Counted from the first letter of the stretch, positions 7,526 to 16,322 are shown. The stretch is DNA of 33,825 bases from DATLYH01 sp035575035 (GCA_035575035.1 DATLYH010000347.1:1-33825), one strand, 5' to 3'. A program made the numbers and translations. Notes: generated from the letters alone by a model not told the origin.

Positions 7526-9526
7526 TCAGGGCTTCGGCGCTTCTCGGGGCCGGACTGGGAAGCAAACCGCCCGAACCGCCCCGGCATCCGGCCGTTCCTG
7601 AAGGAAGCGGCACAGCTCGCGGAACGCCGCCGGCACCGGCAAACCCTGGACATCGCCGCGCGGCGAGCTGCCCAGTGGAGCGAAGCGACGGCCGTCGTAG
7701 GTCCAGGCATCGCCGGGCGCGCCGGCCGGCCAGGGTGGGGCCCCGCCGCGGGCTTTCCATTCGTCATAGGACGGCAGCAGCTTGTCCGAGGCGATCACGA
7801 CGAACGCCTGGAGGCCGACGCCGTCGTTGAGGACGAAGCCGTCGCCGGGGTTCGCCGGATAGTCCAGAGTCTCTTGCTTCTCTGGAAGTGCGGCGGCCTC
7901 GGCCGGGTAGCAGAGTTGGTCCTTGCCGTCGGGATTGAGGGCGACCAGGTAGAAGTGGGCCGGTTGATTCAACCGGATCGACACGCGCACCAGATCGCCG
8001 AACCGGACAGCAGGGGCCGGCGCGTTGGCCAGCCGGCCCAGGACGGCGCTGTCTTCCTTACGGTAATGATTAATGTGCAGCTCGCTCACTTCAAGCGGCG
8101 GCCGGCCGGCGCCTCGGTTCAGGAATTGCCACAGCGCCACGGCCCCGGCGATCAGGCCGCTCGCCAGCAGCACAGCCGCAGCCGCCTGCCGGCGCCGGCC
8201 GGCGAGGATCGGTTGTCGGGACGGCGCTGGACCTGTCGGCCCCGGCGGCACCAGGACAGTCTCAGCCAAAGCGGGGCCCCCGGCCGAACCTCTCCCGAGC
8301 AGGGCGGCGAGGTCGCAGCCGGCCGTGAACGGTTCCAGCGCTGCGGCCAGCTCAATCGGGGTGGCGAAGCGCTGGGCCGGCTCCTTGGCCAGCAGCCGAT
8401 CAAGCACTGCTTCCAGGGCAGGCGGGACATCGGGCCGAGGGATGCGGATCGGCGGGGGCGGCTGTTGCAGATGGGCCTGGCGCTTCTGGGCGATGGTCTC
8501 GCACCCCGGGCCGGCGAACGGCGGCCGGCCGGTCAGCAGGCAGTACAGCGTGCAGCCGAGGCTGTACAGGTCGCCGCGGATGTCCACGGTGTGTGAGTCA
8601 TAGATCTGCTCCGGGGCCATGTAGTCCGGCGTGCCCATGATTTGGCCGTAGGCGGTCAGCGCTTCTCCCTCCCCGGCGGGGGCATGTAACCGGGCCAAAC
8701 CGAGATCGAGGATCTTGACTAGCCCGACTGCGGCCCCCTCACCCCTCACCCCTCTCCCCCGAAGCGGGGGAGAGGGGAACCCTTCGTCTCCCCTCTCTCC
8801 CCGCGAGGGCGAGGGGAACCCTTCGTTTCCCCTCTCTCCCCGCGAGGGCGAGGGGAACCCTTCGTCTCCCTTCTCCCCCCGCGGGGGCGAGGGGAACCCT
8901 TCGTTTCCCCTCTCCCCCCGCGGGGGCGAGGGGGGCCCTTCGCTACTCCTCTCCCCCTGTGGGGGGAGAGGGGTAGGGGTGAGGGGGGAAAGCGTCAGCA
9001 TCAGGTTGGAAGGCTTGATGTCGCGGTGGACCAGGCCGTGCTCGTAGGCGTGCTGCAGGCCGATCGCTGTCTGCCGCACCAACTCGCAGGCATCGGCGAC
9101 CGACAACGGGCCGCGCTGCCGGACCAACTGAGCCAGGTCGATCCCCTCGACGTATTCCATCGCCAGGTAGTGAACGCCGTCCACCTCACCGGCATCATAG
9201 GCCTCGACGATGTTGGGGTGTCGGAGCTGGCCGGCGGCCAGCATCTCCTGGCGGAAGCGGGCAACGGCACTGGCGCTGTCGGCGGCCAGCGGCAGCAGTT
9301 TGACCGCCATCACCTTGTTCAGCCGGGTGTGCAGCGCCCGGTAGACCGTCCCCATGCCGCCGGCGCCGATCGGCTCGAGCAGCAGATAGGGACCGAGCTG
9401 CCGCTGCCGAAAGCCGGGCGAAGGCGGCGGCGGCGTGGCATCCGGCAACGGCGGCAGACCGGACGGCCCGGTCGATCCGGTGCCTCCGGTCTCCCCGTAG
9501 GGAACATTGGAAGGGTTCGTCATCAT
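7526..9526 (-). CDS. Transmembrane Ser/Thr protein kinase with extracytoplasmic DUF4384-like domain
   Basis: The 666-residue product has a PknB-type kinase domain at about 46-400. It shows the glycine loop GAGGMG, Lys76 (AVK), HRDIKPSN (167-174), DLG instead of DFG (274-276) and APE (304-306). Between N174 and D274 lie about 100 residues where about 10-14 are usual. They consist of 13-residue repeats (GERGNEGFPSPPR type) encoded by a palindromic DNA array. One membrane helix (about 447-469) follows. The outside part resembles DUF4384 (VRVSIRLNQPAHFYLVALNPDGK...LCYPA). It should phosphorylate Ser/Thr on cytoplasmic partners in response to an outside signal. The secreted TPR-CHAT gene follows 85 bp downstream on the same strand, suggesting a shared pathway. 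Whether the kinase is active with the insert is unknown. Confidence 0.93.
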   Translation of the reverse strand: MMTNPSNVPYGETGGTGSTGPSGLPPLPDATPPPPSPGFRQRQLGPYLLLEPIGAGGMGTVYRALHTRLNKVMAVKLLPLAADSASAVARFRQEMLAAGQLRHPNIVEAYDAGEVDGVHYLAMEYVEGIDLAQLVRQRGPLSVADACELVRQTAIGLQHAYEHGLVHRDIKPSNLMLTLSPLTPTPLPPQGERSSEGPPSPPRGERGNEGFPSPPRGEKGDEGFPSPSRGERGNEGFPSPSRGERGDEGFPSPPLRGRGVRGEGAAVGLVKILDLGLARLHAPAGEGEALTAYGQIMGTPDYMAPEQIYDSHTVDIRGDLYSLGCTLYCLLTGRPPFAGPGCETIAQKRQAHLQQPPPPIRIPRPDVPPALEAVLDRLLAKEPAQRFATPIELAAALEPFTAGCDLAALLGRGSAGGPALAETVLVPPGPTGPAPSRQPILAGRRRQAAAAVLLASGLIAGAVALWQFLNRGAGRPPLEVSELHINHYRKEDSAVLGRLANAPAPAVRFGDLVRVSIRLNQPAHFYLVALNPDGKDQLCYPAEAAALPEKQETLDYPANPGDGFVLNDGVGLQAFVVIASDKLLPSYDEWKARGGAPPWPAGAPGDAWTYDGRRFAPLGSSPRGDVQGLPVPAAFRELCRFLQERPDAGAVRAVCFPVRPREAPKP
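8734..8987. repeat. 254-bp palindromic array of 39-bp units (family B) inserted in a kinase gene
   Basis: The outer 27-bp arms (8734-8760 and 8961-8987, CCCCTCACCCCT type) are inverted copies with one mismatch. Between them about five 39-bp units repeat; the motif AACCCTTCG recurs at 8778, 8817, 8856 and 8895, with a variant at 8934. Each unit holds a C-rich/G-rich hairpin. The period is 13 codons, so the frame stays open. A related element forms the end of nth at 32553-32622. There are no unique spacers, so this is not CRISPR. Confidence 0.9.
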
Positions 9527-9732
9527 CGGGGCAGCTCTCCGTTCCTTTCTGGTCCCTCATGGTAACGGAAGCCGCCCCACTTTGCCAGCAAACAGACCGG
9601 CCCAACGGCGGTCCCGGAGCGGCAGCCGATTTGTCCTTGCGTTCCCCCCTTGCGGGGCGAGAGGATGAAGCGAGGTCCATCCCGGTCGGCCCGCGGCCTC
9701 GTGGGCTGGGCCTGGTCATGAGAAGGGCGATC

Positions 9733-10212
9733 ATGGCGAACGAGACAGACACCCGTTTTGCCTGTGATGCCATGCTGGGAAGCCTGGCGCGGTGGCTGCG
9801 CGCCGCCGGTTACGATACCTTCTGGCAGGCCGGCATCGACGACTGGGACCTGGTCCGGCTGGCGCTCCGAGAGCGGCGGATCCTGCTTTCGTCCGACACC
9901 GGCATCTTCCGGATCGGCTGCGTGCGGGACGGCGACCTACCGGCGCTGTTCATCCCGCATGGGCTGAGCAAGGAGCAGCAGTTGGCGTTCGTCCTGCGAC
10001 GGCACGGCCTGACACCGCGTCCGCCGCGGTGCATGGCGTGCGGCGGCGGCCTGGCCGAGGTGCCCCGCGAGCAGGTGCGCGACCGGGTGCCGGCAGGGAG
10101 TTTTGCCCGGCAGGAGCACTTCTATCAGTGTGACCGCTGTGGGCGGCTCTTCTGGCCCGGAACCCACTGGCAGCGCATCGCCCGGCTGCTGGAGCGGCTG
10201 AATGACAAATAG
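9733..10212 (+). CDS. Mut7-C RNase domain protein with zinc ribbon
   Basis: From the ATG at 9733, preceded by AGAAGGG, the product has 159 residues; a start 15 bases earlier is possible. It matches the Mut7-C family, a PIN-like nuclease fold. The acidic motif FACDAMLGSLARWLRAAGYDT is followed by LLSSDTGIF. A C-terminal zinc ribbon has two Cys pairs (CMACGG and CDRCGR) before LFWPGTHW. The family is predicted to cleave RNA in the cytoplasm, but bacterial members are little studied and the target is unknown. The gene diverges from the kinase gene and converges on the BNR gene, 18 bp away, so it is probably monocistronic. Confidence 0.9.
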   Translation: MANETDTRFACDAMLGSLARWLRAAGYDTFWQAGIDDWDLVRLALRERRILLSSDTGIFRIGCVRDGDLPALFIPHGLSKEQQLAFVLRRHGLTPRPPRCMACGGGLAEVPREQVRDRVPAGSFARQEHFYQCDRCGRLFWPGTHWQRIARLLERLNDK

Positions 10213-10230
10213 TAGAACGTCCGCCCCGGC

Positions 10231-11205
10231 TCAGGGGGCCCATGCCAGGGCGCGGATTTCGCCGAACTCGCGCGGCAGCTTCTCCCACGAGGCCCCGCCA
10301 TCGGTCGAGCGGTAGACCTGGCCGGCGACGCTGCTGGCGTAGATCAGGTTCGGGTCGGCGGGGTGGACGGCGAAGTTCCAGATGGTGCTGTTGGCCCGGC
10401 CGGGCATCTTTGCTACCTGCCAGGTGTCGCCGCCATCGGTGGAGCGGGCGATCACGCCGACCTCGCCCGGCGCCGTGTCGCCATTGCCCAGCAACAGCAC
10501 TTCCGGCCGGCCATATTGCTGCGTCAGTCCGCGGCAGTACGACCAGGGCAACGACCGACCCACCTTCAGCGGCTGCCAGGTCTGTCCTTCGTCCACACTC
10601 AGGTTCAGGTCATTGTTGGTGCTCGCCAGCAAGCGTTTCGGCCGGCCGTTGCCTGGCACAAGTACCATGCTGTGAATGTCCAGCGAGCTCAGCCCCTTGC
10701 CGATTTCCTGCCACGTCCGCCCCTCGTCATGGCTGACGCGCAGCCCGTCGATCTCGATACCGGCCCAGATGGTTCCCGGCCGGGTCGGATCGGCGAGCAG
10801 GGTGGTGACGCGCGTGTGCATGATGCGCGGGCAATGCTGCTCAATGCGGACCGGCGGCTCCTCCCAAGTGCGGCCGCCGTCCGTGGAGCGGAATAACCGC
10901 GATGGGCAAGTGCCCACCAGGATCACGTCGGGCGCATGCGGCAGCAGCAGGATGGACCAGACTTGCAGCCCGTTGACCGGCGACTCGACGCGCGACCAGG
11001 AGTCGGCCCCGTCGGCACTGCGGAACAGGCCCTGCTCGCTGCCCAGATAAAGGAGGCGCGGGTCACGGGGATGGACAGCCAGGGCGCGGACGTGGCACTC
11101 GACGAACATCCCCTCACAGGCGCGGCGGAACGACGCGCCGCCGTCGGTGCTGCGGAACAGGCCCTCGCCGATGGTGCCGACATAAAGGCGGTGTGGGATC
11201 GTCAT
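10231..11205 (-). CDS. BNR/sialidase-like seven-repeat beta-propeller protein
   Basis: The 324-residue product contains seven BNR-type motifs (S-x-D-x-G-x-S/T-W and variants), for example RSTDGGASF, RSADGADSW, RSTDGGRTW, SHDEGRTW, SVDEGQTW, RSTDGGDTW and RSTDGGASW. This spacing predicts a seven-bladed propeller like Ycf48 or sortilin-type repeats. No signal peptide is visible, so a cytoplasmic location is likely. No sialidase catalytic set (Arg triad, Tyr-Glu pair) can be recognised, so I do not call an enzyme. It is the last of four minus-strand genes, 58 bp after the Trm112-like gene. Its function is unknown; ligand binding or a scaffold is an inference. Confidence 0.85.
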   Translation of the reverse strand: MTIPHRLYVGTIGEGLFRSTDGGASFRRACEGMFVECHVRALAVHPRDPRLLYLGSEQGLFRSADGADSWSRVESPVNGLQVWSILLLPHAPDVILVGTCPSRLFRSTDGGRTWEEPPVRIEQHCPRIMHTRVTTLLADPTRPGTIWAGIEIDGLRVSHDEGRTWQEIGKGLSSLDIHSMVLVPGNGRPKRLLASTNNDLNLSVDEGQTWQPLKVGRSLPWSYCRGLTQQYGRPEVLLLGNGDTAPGEVGVIARSTDGGDTWQVAKMPGRANSTIWNFAVHPADPNLIYASSVAGQVYRSTDGGASWEKLPREFGEIRALAWAP

Positions 11206-11263
11206 GGTTCAACCCTCAGGCAGGTCAACTCGACGCTGGGCATGGGAGTCGCCCTCCGCCCGG

Positions 11264-11488
11264 TCAGGCGCCGCCAGCCTTCTTGTCACGCTGACAGGGG
11301 AGTTGGTCCAGGCTGGCGCAGCCGGGGGGTAATTCGGCCTCTTCCACGATCAGGACCGGGAAGCCGTCCTTGATCTTGAAGCGCAGGGCACAGCGCTGGC
11401 AGACCAGCCGGTCGCCCTCCAGGCTGAGCCGGGTGTGGCTCGGGTCCATGGGGCAGCGAAGGATTTCCAGAAGGTCTTGACTGATCAT
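11264..11488 (-). CDS. Trm112-family (UPF0434/YcaR-like) zinc-ribbon protein
   Basis: The true start is the ATG at 11488 with GGAAGG seven bases upstream; the open frame extends further 5' but without recognisable sequence. The 74-residue product MISQDLLEILRCP resembles Trm112/YcaR proteins, which act as small partners that stabilise methyltransferases in archaea and eukaryotes; bacterial roles are poorly known. The first Cys pair is degenerate (C12-P-M-D15) while the second (CQRC) is intact. FKIKDGFPVLIVEEA is the usual end of the family. It lies between the LptF/G and BNR genes on the same strand. Confidence 0.9.
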   Translation of the reverse strand: MISQDLLEILRCPMDPSHTRLSLEGDRLVCQRCALRFKIKDGFPVLIVEEAELPPGCASLDQLPCQRDKKAGGA

Positions 11489-11649
11489 GGGAGGCCTTCC
11501 CTTTCGTCGCGGCCGCTCGCAGCAGGGGGGAAATGGATTATACGATCCCGCCCCGGCCTGTCCAATGGCAGAACGGCGCGCCCACGTCTGGCAGGCAGCC
11601 GCTGGCATGGAGCAGAGAGTCGCAGGCCATCGCGTTGGGGGAGGGGTAC

Positions 11650-12840
11650 TCAGTGCTTCAACAGCCGCCAGTACAGCGGCAGGGCAATCAGGCCGATGGC
11701 GGCGTTGGGGATCCACAGGGCCACGGCCGGCGGGAGGCTGCCCGCCTTGGCGAGGTTGTTGCCGCACAGTAACAGCGGATAGTAAACGAACAGGATGGGT
11801 AGGAAACAGGTGATGAAAGCGCTGAGGTAGTCGCTGCGGCTGAACCAGATTCCGACCGGACAGCCAACCAACACGAAACAAAGGCAGCCGCACGCCAGTG
11901 CCGGCCGCATGTTCTGCTCGATGATTAGCAGGCGCATCTCCTGGCGAATGATCTGGCGCTGGTTATGGAGATTATTCAGGTGGTTTTTCAGGTTGGGGGG
12001 GGCCTGGCTCATCAAGGCCCGGGATGCGGCCTGGGCTCGGGCGGCGGCCAGGCGCTCGTCTTCCTTGCGCAGCGCTTCCAGCCGCCTCAGGATCTCCTGC
12101 CAGGTCAGCTCCCGGGGCTTGCGCGGGCGCTTGTCGAGGAGGTCTTTCGGCAGTGGCACGGCGAAAATGCGGTCCTCGAAATAGGCCGTGCCCCCCTCAC
12201 CGGCGACCACGCCGTTCAGCATGCGGATTTGCAGCTCGCCCCGCGCCAGGTCCACCCGCAGGTCAGCTTCGCGGGCCTCGGCCACAATGTCGAAGTGGCC
12301 CCGCTCATCCTTGCGCTTGAACACCGGGTCGATCAGTTTGCGCCCCTGCACCCGCTTGACGTAGATCTCGTAAGGCAGCTGGGCGTGCCGGATGCGGTTG
12401 TCGCGCTTGAGCATCGCATAGAGAAACTCCTGCACATCTTGCAGCACCGCCTGCCGCAGCCGGGCCTGCGTGTAGGGGATGAGCCGGTAGTACAACCCCA
12501 TCGTCACTAGGCTCATCAGGATACCGAGCAGGACGCCCGGCCAAACGACCTTGAGCACGTTGATGCCGGCCGCCTTGATGGCCAGGATCTCGTTGTCGTG
12601 GGAAAGCCGGCCGTAGACCAGGCAGGTGGCAAACAGCGTGGTGGCCGGGATGGTGTACGGCAGGGTGCTCGGGATCAGGAGCGGGATAATCATCAGCACC
12701 TGGGCCGGCCCTAGGCCCTGCTGGGTGGCCTCGGCGACGATTCCGGCCAACAGCAGGATGCCGGTGATCCCCACCAGTGAAAGGAGAAAGACCTTCACCA
12801 GTTCGCCGAAGATCATGCGGTGCAGGATGCTCCAGGGCAC
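11650..12840 (-). CDS. LptF/LptG family lipopolysaccharide-export permease
   Basis: The 396-residue product has the architecture of LptF/LptG: three N-terminal membrane helices (to about residue 125), a periplasmic region (about 140-300) and three C-terminal helices (about 315-390). Family hallmarks include FLLSLVGITGILLLAGI and SHDNEILAIKAAGINVLKVV in the coupling helix, and YPLLLCGNNLAKAG near the end. With an LptB ATPase it would extract LPS or a related lipid from the inner membrane. A charged, coiled-coil-like stretch (about 240-300) is longer than usual. The upstream AsmA-like gene lies 72 bp away on the same strand, fitting a role in envelope lipid traffic. Whether this is LptF or LptG cannot be decided. 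Confidence 0.92.
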   Translation of the reverse strand: MPWSILHRMIFGELVKVFLLSLVGITGILLLAGIVAEATQQGLGPAQVLMIIPLLIPSTLPYTIPATTLFATCLVYGRLSHDNEILAIKAAGINVLKVVWPGVLLGILMSLVTMGLYYRLIPYTQARLRQAVLQDVQEFLYAMLKRDNRIRHAQLPYEIYVKRVQGRKLIDPVFKRKDERGHFDIVAEAREADLRVDLARGELQIRMLNGVVAGEGGTAYFEDRIFAVPLPKDLLDKRPRKPRELTWQEILRRLEALRKEDERLAAARAQAASRALMSQAPPNLKNHLNNLHNQRQIIRQEMRLLIIEQNMRPALACGCLCFVLVGCPVGIWFSRSDYLSAFITCFLPILFVYYPLLLCGNNLAKAGSLPPAVALWIPNAAIGLIALPLYWRLLKH

Positions 12841-12912
12841 GACGGCCTCCGTTCGGGACTGGCGTCAGCAACGGCGCTGGAAATATTTATCGGCACGCGG
12901 GCGGGTGGGACT

Positions 12913-15900
12913 TTAGTAATCCTTCGGCCCGGGGCGGACAGGGGTCGGCCGGCCCCCGTCAAGAGCTGTCCCGCCGGCCGGCTCCGGGACCGTTGCCGGC
13001 TTCGGCGGCGGGCGTCCCCCCTTCGACGGCCCCTTGATCACCTTCTTAATGGGGTCCATCAGTAAGGGGACCGGCTCCTTGGTACAGCGGACATCACCGA
13101 TCCGGCCGCGCATGTTGATCCGCAGGAGCTGGTTACTGATCGTGGTCGGGATCTTGTCGATGACCGGCGGCAGCATCTGGTTGAGCCGGGCCCAGTCGGC
13201 GTGGAAGTCGAGGTCGATGTCGTTGCCGTACAGGTCCATCCGGCCCTGGCCGCGCAGACTGATGGCGTTGCCGAGCAGATCAAGCCGGCTGATGTGGACG
13301 ACCGGTCCCTCGATGGTGAAGGTAGCGTGGGCTTCCTCGAATGCCGTCCGGTCCGGCAGCCGCAGCCCCAGCACCTTGAGCAGGTCGAGCAAAAGCGGCA
13401 GATTGTACATCTTGCCCTGGGGCACGTCGATGCTGCCGCTCCCCTTGAGGTCGTGGATGTCCGCTCCCTGGCCGGTGAGGTAAAGCCGGGCCGCCGCCAA
13501 CCCCTGCAATTCGGCGCCGGGACCGAGGTTATGCCGGCCGAACTCCTCCAGCCGGACCTGGGCGGCGGTCAGATTCAGCTCGTAGCGGATGGTCGGGCCG
13601 AACTCCACCCGGGCGGGGCCGTAGATTTCGCCGCCGAAGAGGCGGGCTCGCAGGCCGGGCAGTCGCAGCACATCCGGCTCGTCGTGTGTCACCTCAATCT
13701 GGCTGTGAATGTCGTGCAGCGGCTGCCCGAACAGGACCGCCTCGTCGAGCAGGATGTTGCCGAGCAACCCGTCGAGCTGCTTGCCGTTGTGCCGGCCGCG
13801 GCAAGCGAGCCGGCCGCTGACGCGCTCCAACCGAACTCCCGCCTCCAGGGAGGCGCCGCGCAGGCCGAGCACGCCGTCCCAGTAGATGACCGGCGGCCGG
13901 CCCGGCTCCGACGACGAGTCGATCACCAACTCCGTGTGGAGACGGAGCGGGTCCTTGAGGTTGAGCACCCGGCACGCCCCACCCAGAAGCGGCGGCAGCG
14001 CCTGGAGGAAGTCGAGGTCGGGCACCAGGGGATCGCCGTGCAGACCGACCAGCCGGGCCCAGACCCCCCCTTCGGGCTTGAGGTAGACCAGGCCTTCATC
14101 CAGGCCGAGCCGGCTGTCGCCGTGCCGGGCCCGGATCTTCTCCAAGTGGACCCAACGGCGGGCGTAGCGCACCTTGCCGCGCAGGTCGTCCACCAGGTAG
14201 GGGAAGAACTCCGGCCGGATGGTACAGCCGCGCGGGTAGACGGTCAGATCAATGTCCGGCTTGCGCCCCGCTGGGCGGACAATCCGGCCCTCGAAGTCGA
14301 TCCGACCGCCCGGCGCAAAGACCTTCCAGGTGTGCCGCAGGTCTTCCTCCTTCGCCATCGCCGCCGCCATCTCCTCGTCGAGGAGCATGTTGATGCCGCG
14401 GATGTCCATCACCAGCCGGTCGCCGTCCGGTCCCGGGAACGACCGGCCGGAGGTGCGGAATTCGCCCCCCTTGTGGCTGCCGCGAAAGTCGCGGAACTCC
14501 CAGTGGTCCGGCTGGATCTCCAGGGTGCCGCTGACGTTCTCCAGCGGGTAGGGGAAGCCATCGTAGCGCAGGGCAGCGTGGTGGAAATAGACCAGATAGC
14601 GGTTGCTGGGGCGCGGGGCGCCTCGGCCGCGGCGGAAGAAGGCCCGGAAATCCCCCTGCCCCGTGGCGTGGAACGACCGGGCCAGCGGCTGGTACTCCGG
14701 TGGCAGAGCGGCCAGCAGTTTCTCGTCCAGCGGCAGGTTGTCTCCCCAGACGTCCACGTGCACCGCCCGCTGGCCGCGCGGCCCGGCCACCTCTCCCTTG
14801 ATGTAGACCGGCCGCGAGCCAGCCCGGCCGACCAGGTTGATCTTGATCCGCTCCTCGCGGTCGCTGCCGGCCTCGTGCTCAATGGTGCCGGTGATGTGTT
14901 CGAGCAGGTAAGGAAACGCGCTACAGCTGGCCTGCACATCCTCGGGCTGGATGATGAGCTGCCTTTGCCATTCCCCTGTCGGCTCACGCTGGAAGGCCAG
15001 CGTCAGTGAGGCGGTCCCCTGCGGGCGGAAGTCCTCGCGGATCTCCTGCAACTCCGGCGGCAGCCGTTCGAACAGCTCCCTGGTGACTTGTAAATGCTTG
15101 ACCCGGAGGTCCAGCCGCTCGACCAGATCGGCCAGCGCGTCGCCGCCGGGCGTCAGGTCCTTGACGGTCAGCTCCACCTGCGCGGGCCCGGCGCGGGCGG
15201 CGGCCTCGCCGTGCGTCACCTCGCCGTTGACGATGTGAAGCAACGCCTGGACATCTTCGAGCGGGAGGGGAAGCCGGGCGTGATCGAGCTTGCCCTGGCT
15301 GAGGTGAAAGCGGAAGTCATGGGCCCAGGGCTCGGCGCTGCCGGGGTAGTAGTGCAGCTCCCCTTCGAGCTTGCCGATCCCTTCGAGCTGGCGGAGATGG
15401 CCGGCCAACTCGGGACCGTAGGAGCTGAGCCGCTGCACCAGCGCCGGCCCGACAGGGATGCCGTCCAGCTCGATGGTGAGGTCGGTGTCGCCGGTGGCCC
15501 GCTGCCACTTGCCGCGGACACGGACGGTTCGGGCAACGTCCGAGGTGCCGGTCCCTTCAAAGGCCACGGTCGGCAACGGGTCGTTGATCAGCGTGAGGTG
15601 GACATTGCGGACCTCGATGGGGGGCGTTCCCGGAGCAGCGGACTGGTCCTCGACGACGACGGTGGCCTGCTGCATGACGATGGTGGGCAGCTGCTTATCC
15701 GGTTCGACGGGGCCGAGGATGCCGGCAAGATTCCAGCGGCCATCGCGGCCACGGATGACCCGCAGCCGGGGGCGGTGCAGCTCCAGTTTGCGGACAGCGA
15801 GCCGGCCGTCGAGGAGTTGTTCCTTGTCGTGATAGATGACGGCGGAGGGGAAGTAGGCGAAGTCGGTGCGGTCGAGGTCATCGCGGCGGCAGAGGCGCAG

Positions 15901-16122
15901 GTCGCGCACGGCGATGCCGCCGAGCAGGCGCAGGCGGGCCGACTCCAGGCTGACGTGGACGCCGACAAAATGCGCGGCGACCTGCTCAAGGACTTGCTGG
16001 CGGACGGCGGCGGGATTGGTCCAGCGCTGGTAGAGCAGCCCGGCCGCCGCCAGGCCGCCGGCAATGAGCAAGACCAGACCTCGGGCCAGCCACTTCCGCC
16101 GGGACATCCGTTCCCTCGGCAT
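12913..16122 (-). CDS. Large AsmA-like inner-membrane lipid-transport protein
   Basis: I chose the ATG at 16122 (MPRERMSRRK, 1069 residues). A TTG at 16137 and an ATG at 16107 are alternatives. One N-terminal membrane helix (about 12-32, LARGLVLLIAGGLAAAGLLY) anchors a long extracytoplasmic region of beta-rich repeats. The N-terminal part (VHVSLESARLRLLGGIAVRDLRL, LHRPRLRVIRGRDGRWNLAGIL) and the C-terminal part (GKMYNLPLLLDLLKVLGL, FTIEGPVVHISRLDLLG) match the AsmA and AsmA-like C-terminal signatures. Such proteins form bridge-like beta-grooves that carry phospholipids towards the outer membrane. The tail is Pro/Lys-rich. The LptF/G gene lies downstream. It shares a roughly 285-bp divergent region with the EF-P gene. 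Confidence 0.88.
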   Translation of the reverse strand: MPRERMSRRKWLARGLVLLIAGGLAAAGLLYQRWTNPAAVRQQVLEQVAAHFVGVHVSLESARLRLLGGIAVRDLRLCRRDDLDRTDFAYFPSAVIYHDKEQLLDGRLAVRKLELHRPRLRVIRGRDGRWNLAGILGPVEPDKQLPTIVMQQATVVVEDQSAAPGTPPIEVRNVHLTLINDPLPTVAFEGTGTSDVARTVRVRGKWQRATGDTDLTIELDGIPVGPALVQRLSSYGPELAGHLRQLEGIGKLEGELHYYPGSAEPWAHDFRFHLSQGKLDHARLPLPLEDVQALLHIVNGEVTHGEAAARAGPAQVELTVKDLTPGGDALADLVERLDLRVKHLQVTRELFERLPPELQEIREDFRPQGTASLTLAFQREPTGEWQRQLIIQPEDVQASCSAFPYLLEHITGTIEHEAGSDREERIKINLVGRAGSRPVYIKGEVAGPRGQRAVHVDVWGDNLPLDEKLLAALPPEYQPLARSFHATGQGDFRAFFRRGRGAPRPSNRYLVYFHHAALRYDGFPYPLENVSGTLEIQPDHWEFRDFRGSHKGGEFRTSGRSFPGPDGDRLVMDIRGINMLLDEEMAAAMAKEEDLRHTWKVFAPGGRIDFEGRIVRPAGRKPDIDLTVYPRGCTIRPEFFPYLVDDLRGKVRYARRWVHLEKIRARHGDSRLGLDEGLVYLKPEGGVWARLVGLHGDPLVPDLDFLQALPPLLGGACRVLNLKDPLRLHTELVIDSSSEPGRPPVIYWDGVLGLRGASLEAGVRLERVSGRLACRGRHNGKQLDGLLGNILLDEAVLFGQPLHDIHSQIEVTHDEPDVLRLPGLRARLFGGEIYGPARVEFGPTIRYELNLTAAQVRLEEFGRHNLGPGAELQGLAAARLYLTGQGADIHDLKGSGSIDVPQGKMYNLPLLLDLLKVLGLRLPDRTAFEEAHATFTIEGPVVHISRLDLLGNAISLRGQGRMDLYGNDIDLDFHADWARLNQMLPPVIDKIPTTISNQLLRINMRGRIGDVRCTKEPVPLLMDPIKKVIKGPSKGGRPPPKPATVPEPAGGTALDGGRPTPVRPGPKDY

Positions 16123-16322
16123 CGAACCGTTCCCCAAGCGGGCGGATACTACGGCAAGCCGCCGGCGCCGTCAACGACACTTGGCCGAGTGTGCCGAGTG
16201 TCCAGGACTGTTTTCTTGCTTGAGCCTGGGCGAGGAGTTGTCGCCGTAAGTCCAGGAACGACGGCCGGCAGGTTTATCCAACTTGACACAAGAAACAGCC
16301 CTGCCTGGCCCGTCAGTCACTC

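Noticed and set aside
8734..8987. CRISPR array
   Set aside because: The 39-bp units are contiguous with no unique spacers, and no cas gene is present. The same holds for the 30-bp units at 20075 and the 32-bp units at 19621.
9640..9675. CCCCCCTTGCGGGGCGAGAGG as another family B element
   Set aside because: It is short and only loosely similar to the kinase insertion units. It may be a relic, but the resemblance could be chance in C/G-rich sequence.
10231..11205. Sialidase
   Set aside because: The seven Asp-box-like repeats are structural; the catalytic Arg triad and nucleophile Tyr could not be identified.
13201..15009. 602-codon open frame on the plus strand, and similar long frames at 5761-7152, 25116-26528 and 4741-5748
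   Set aside because: They lie opposite well-supported genes in GC-rich DNA, have no recognisable domains, and mirror the codon pattern of the real strand.
16283..16288. Perfect TTGACA as -35 box of the EF-P promoter
   Set aside because: No acceptable -10 hexamer lies 16-18 bp downstream. A weaker pair at 16323-16351 fits better.
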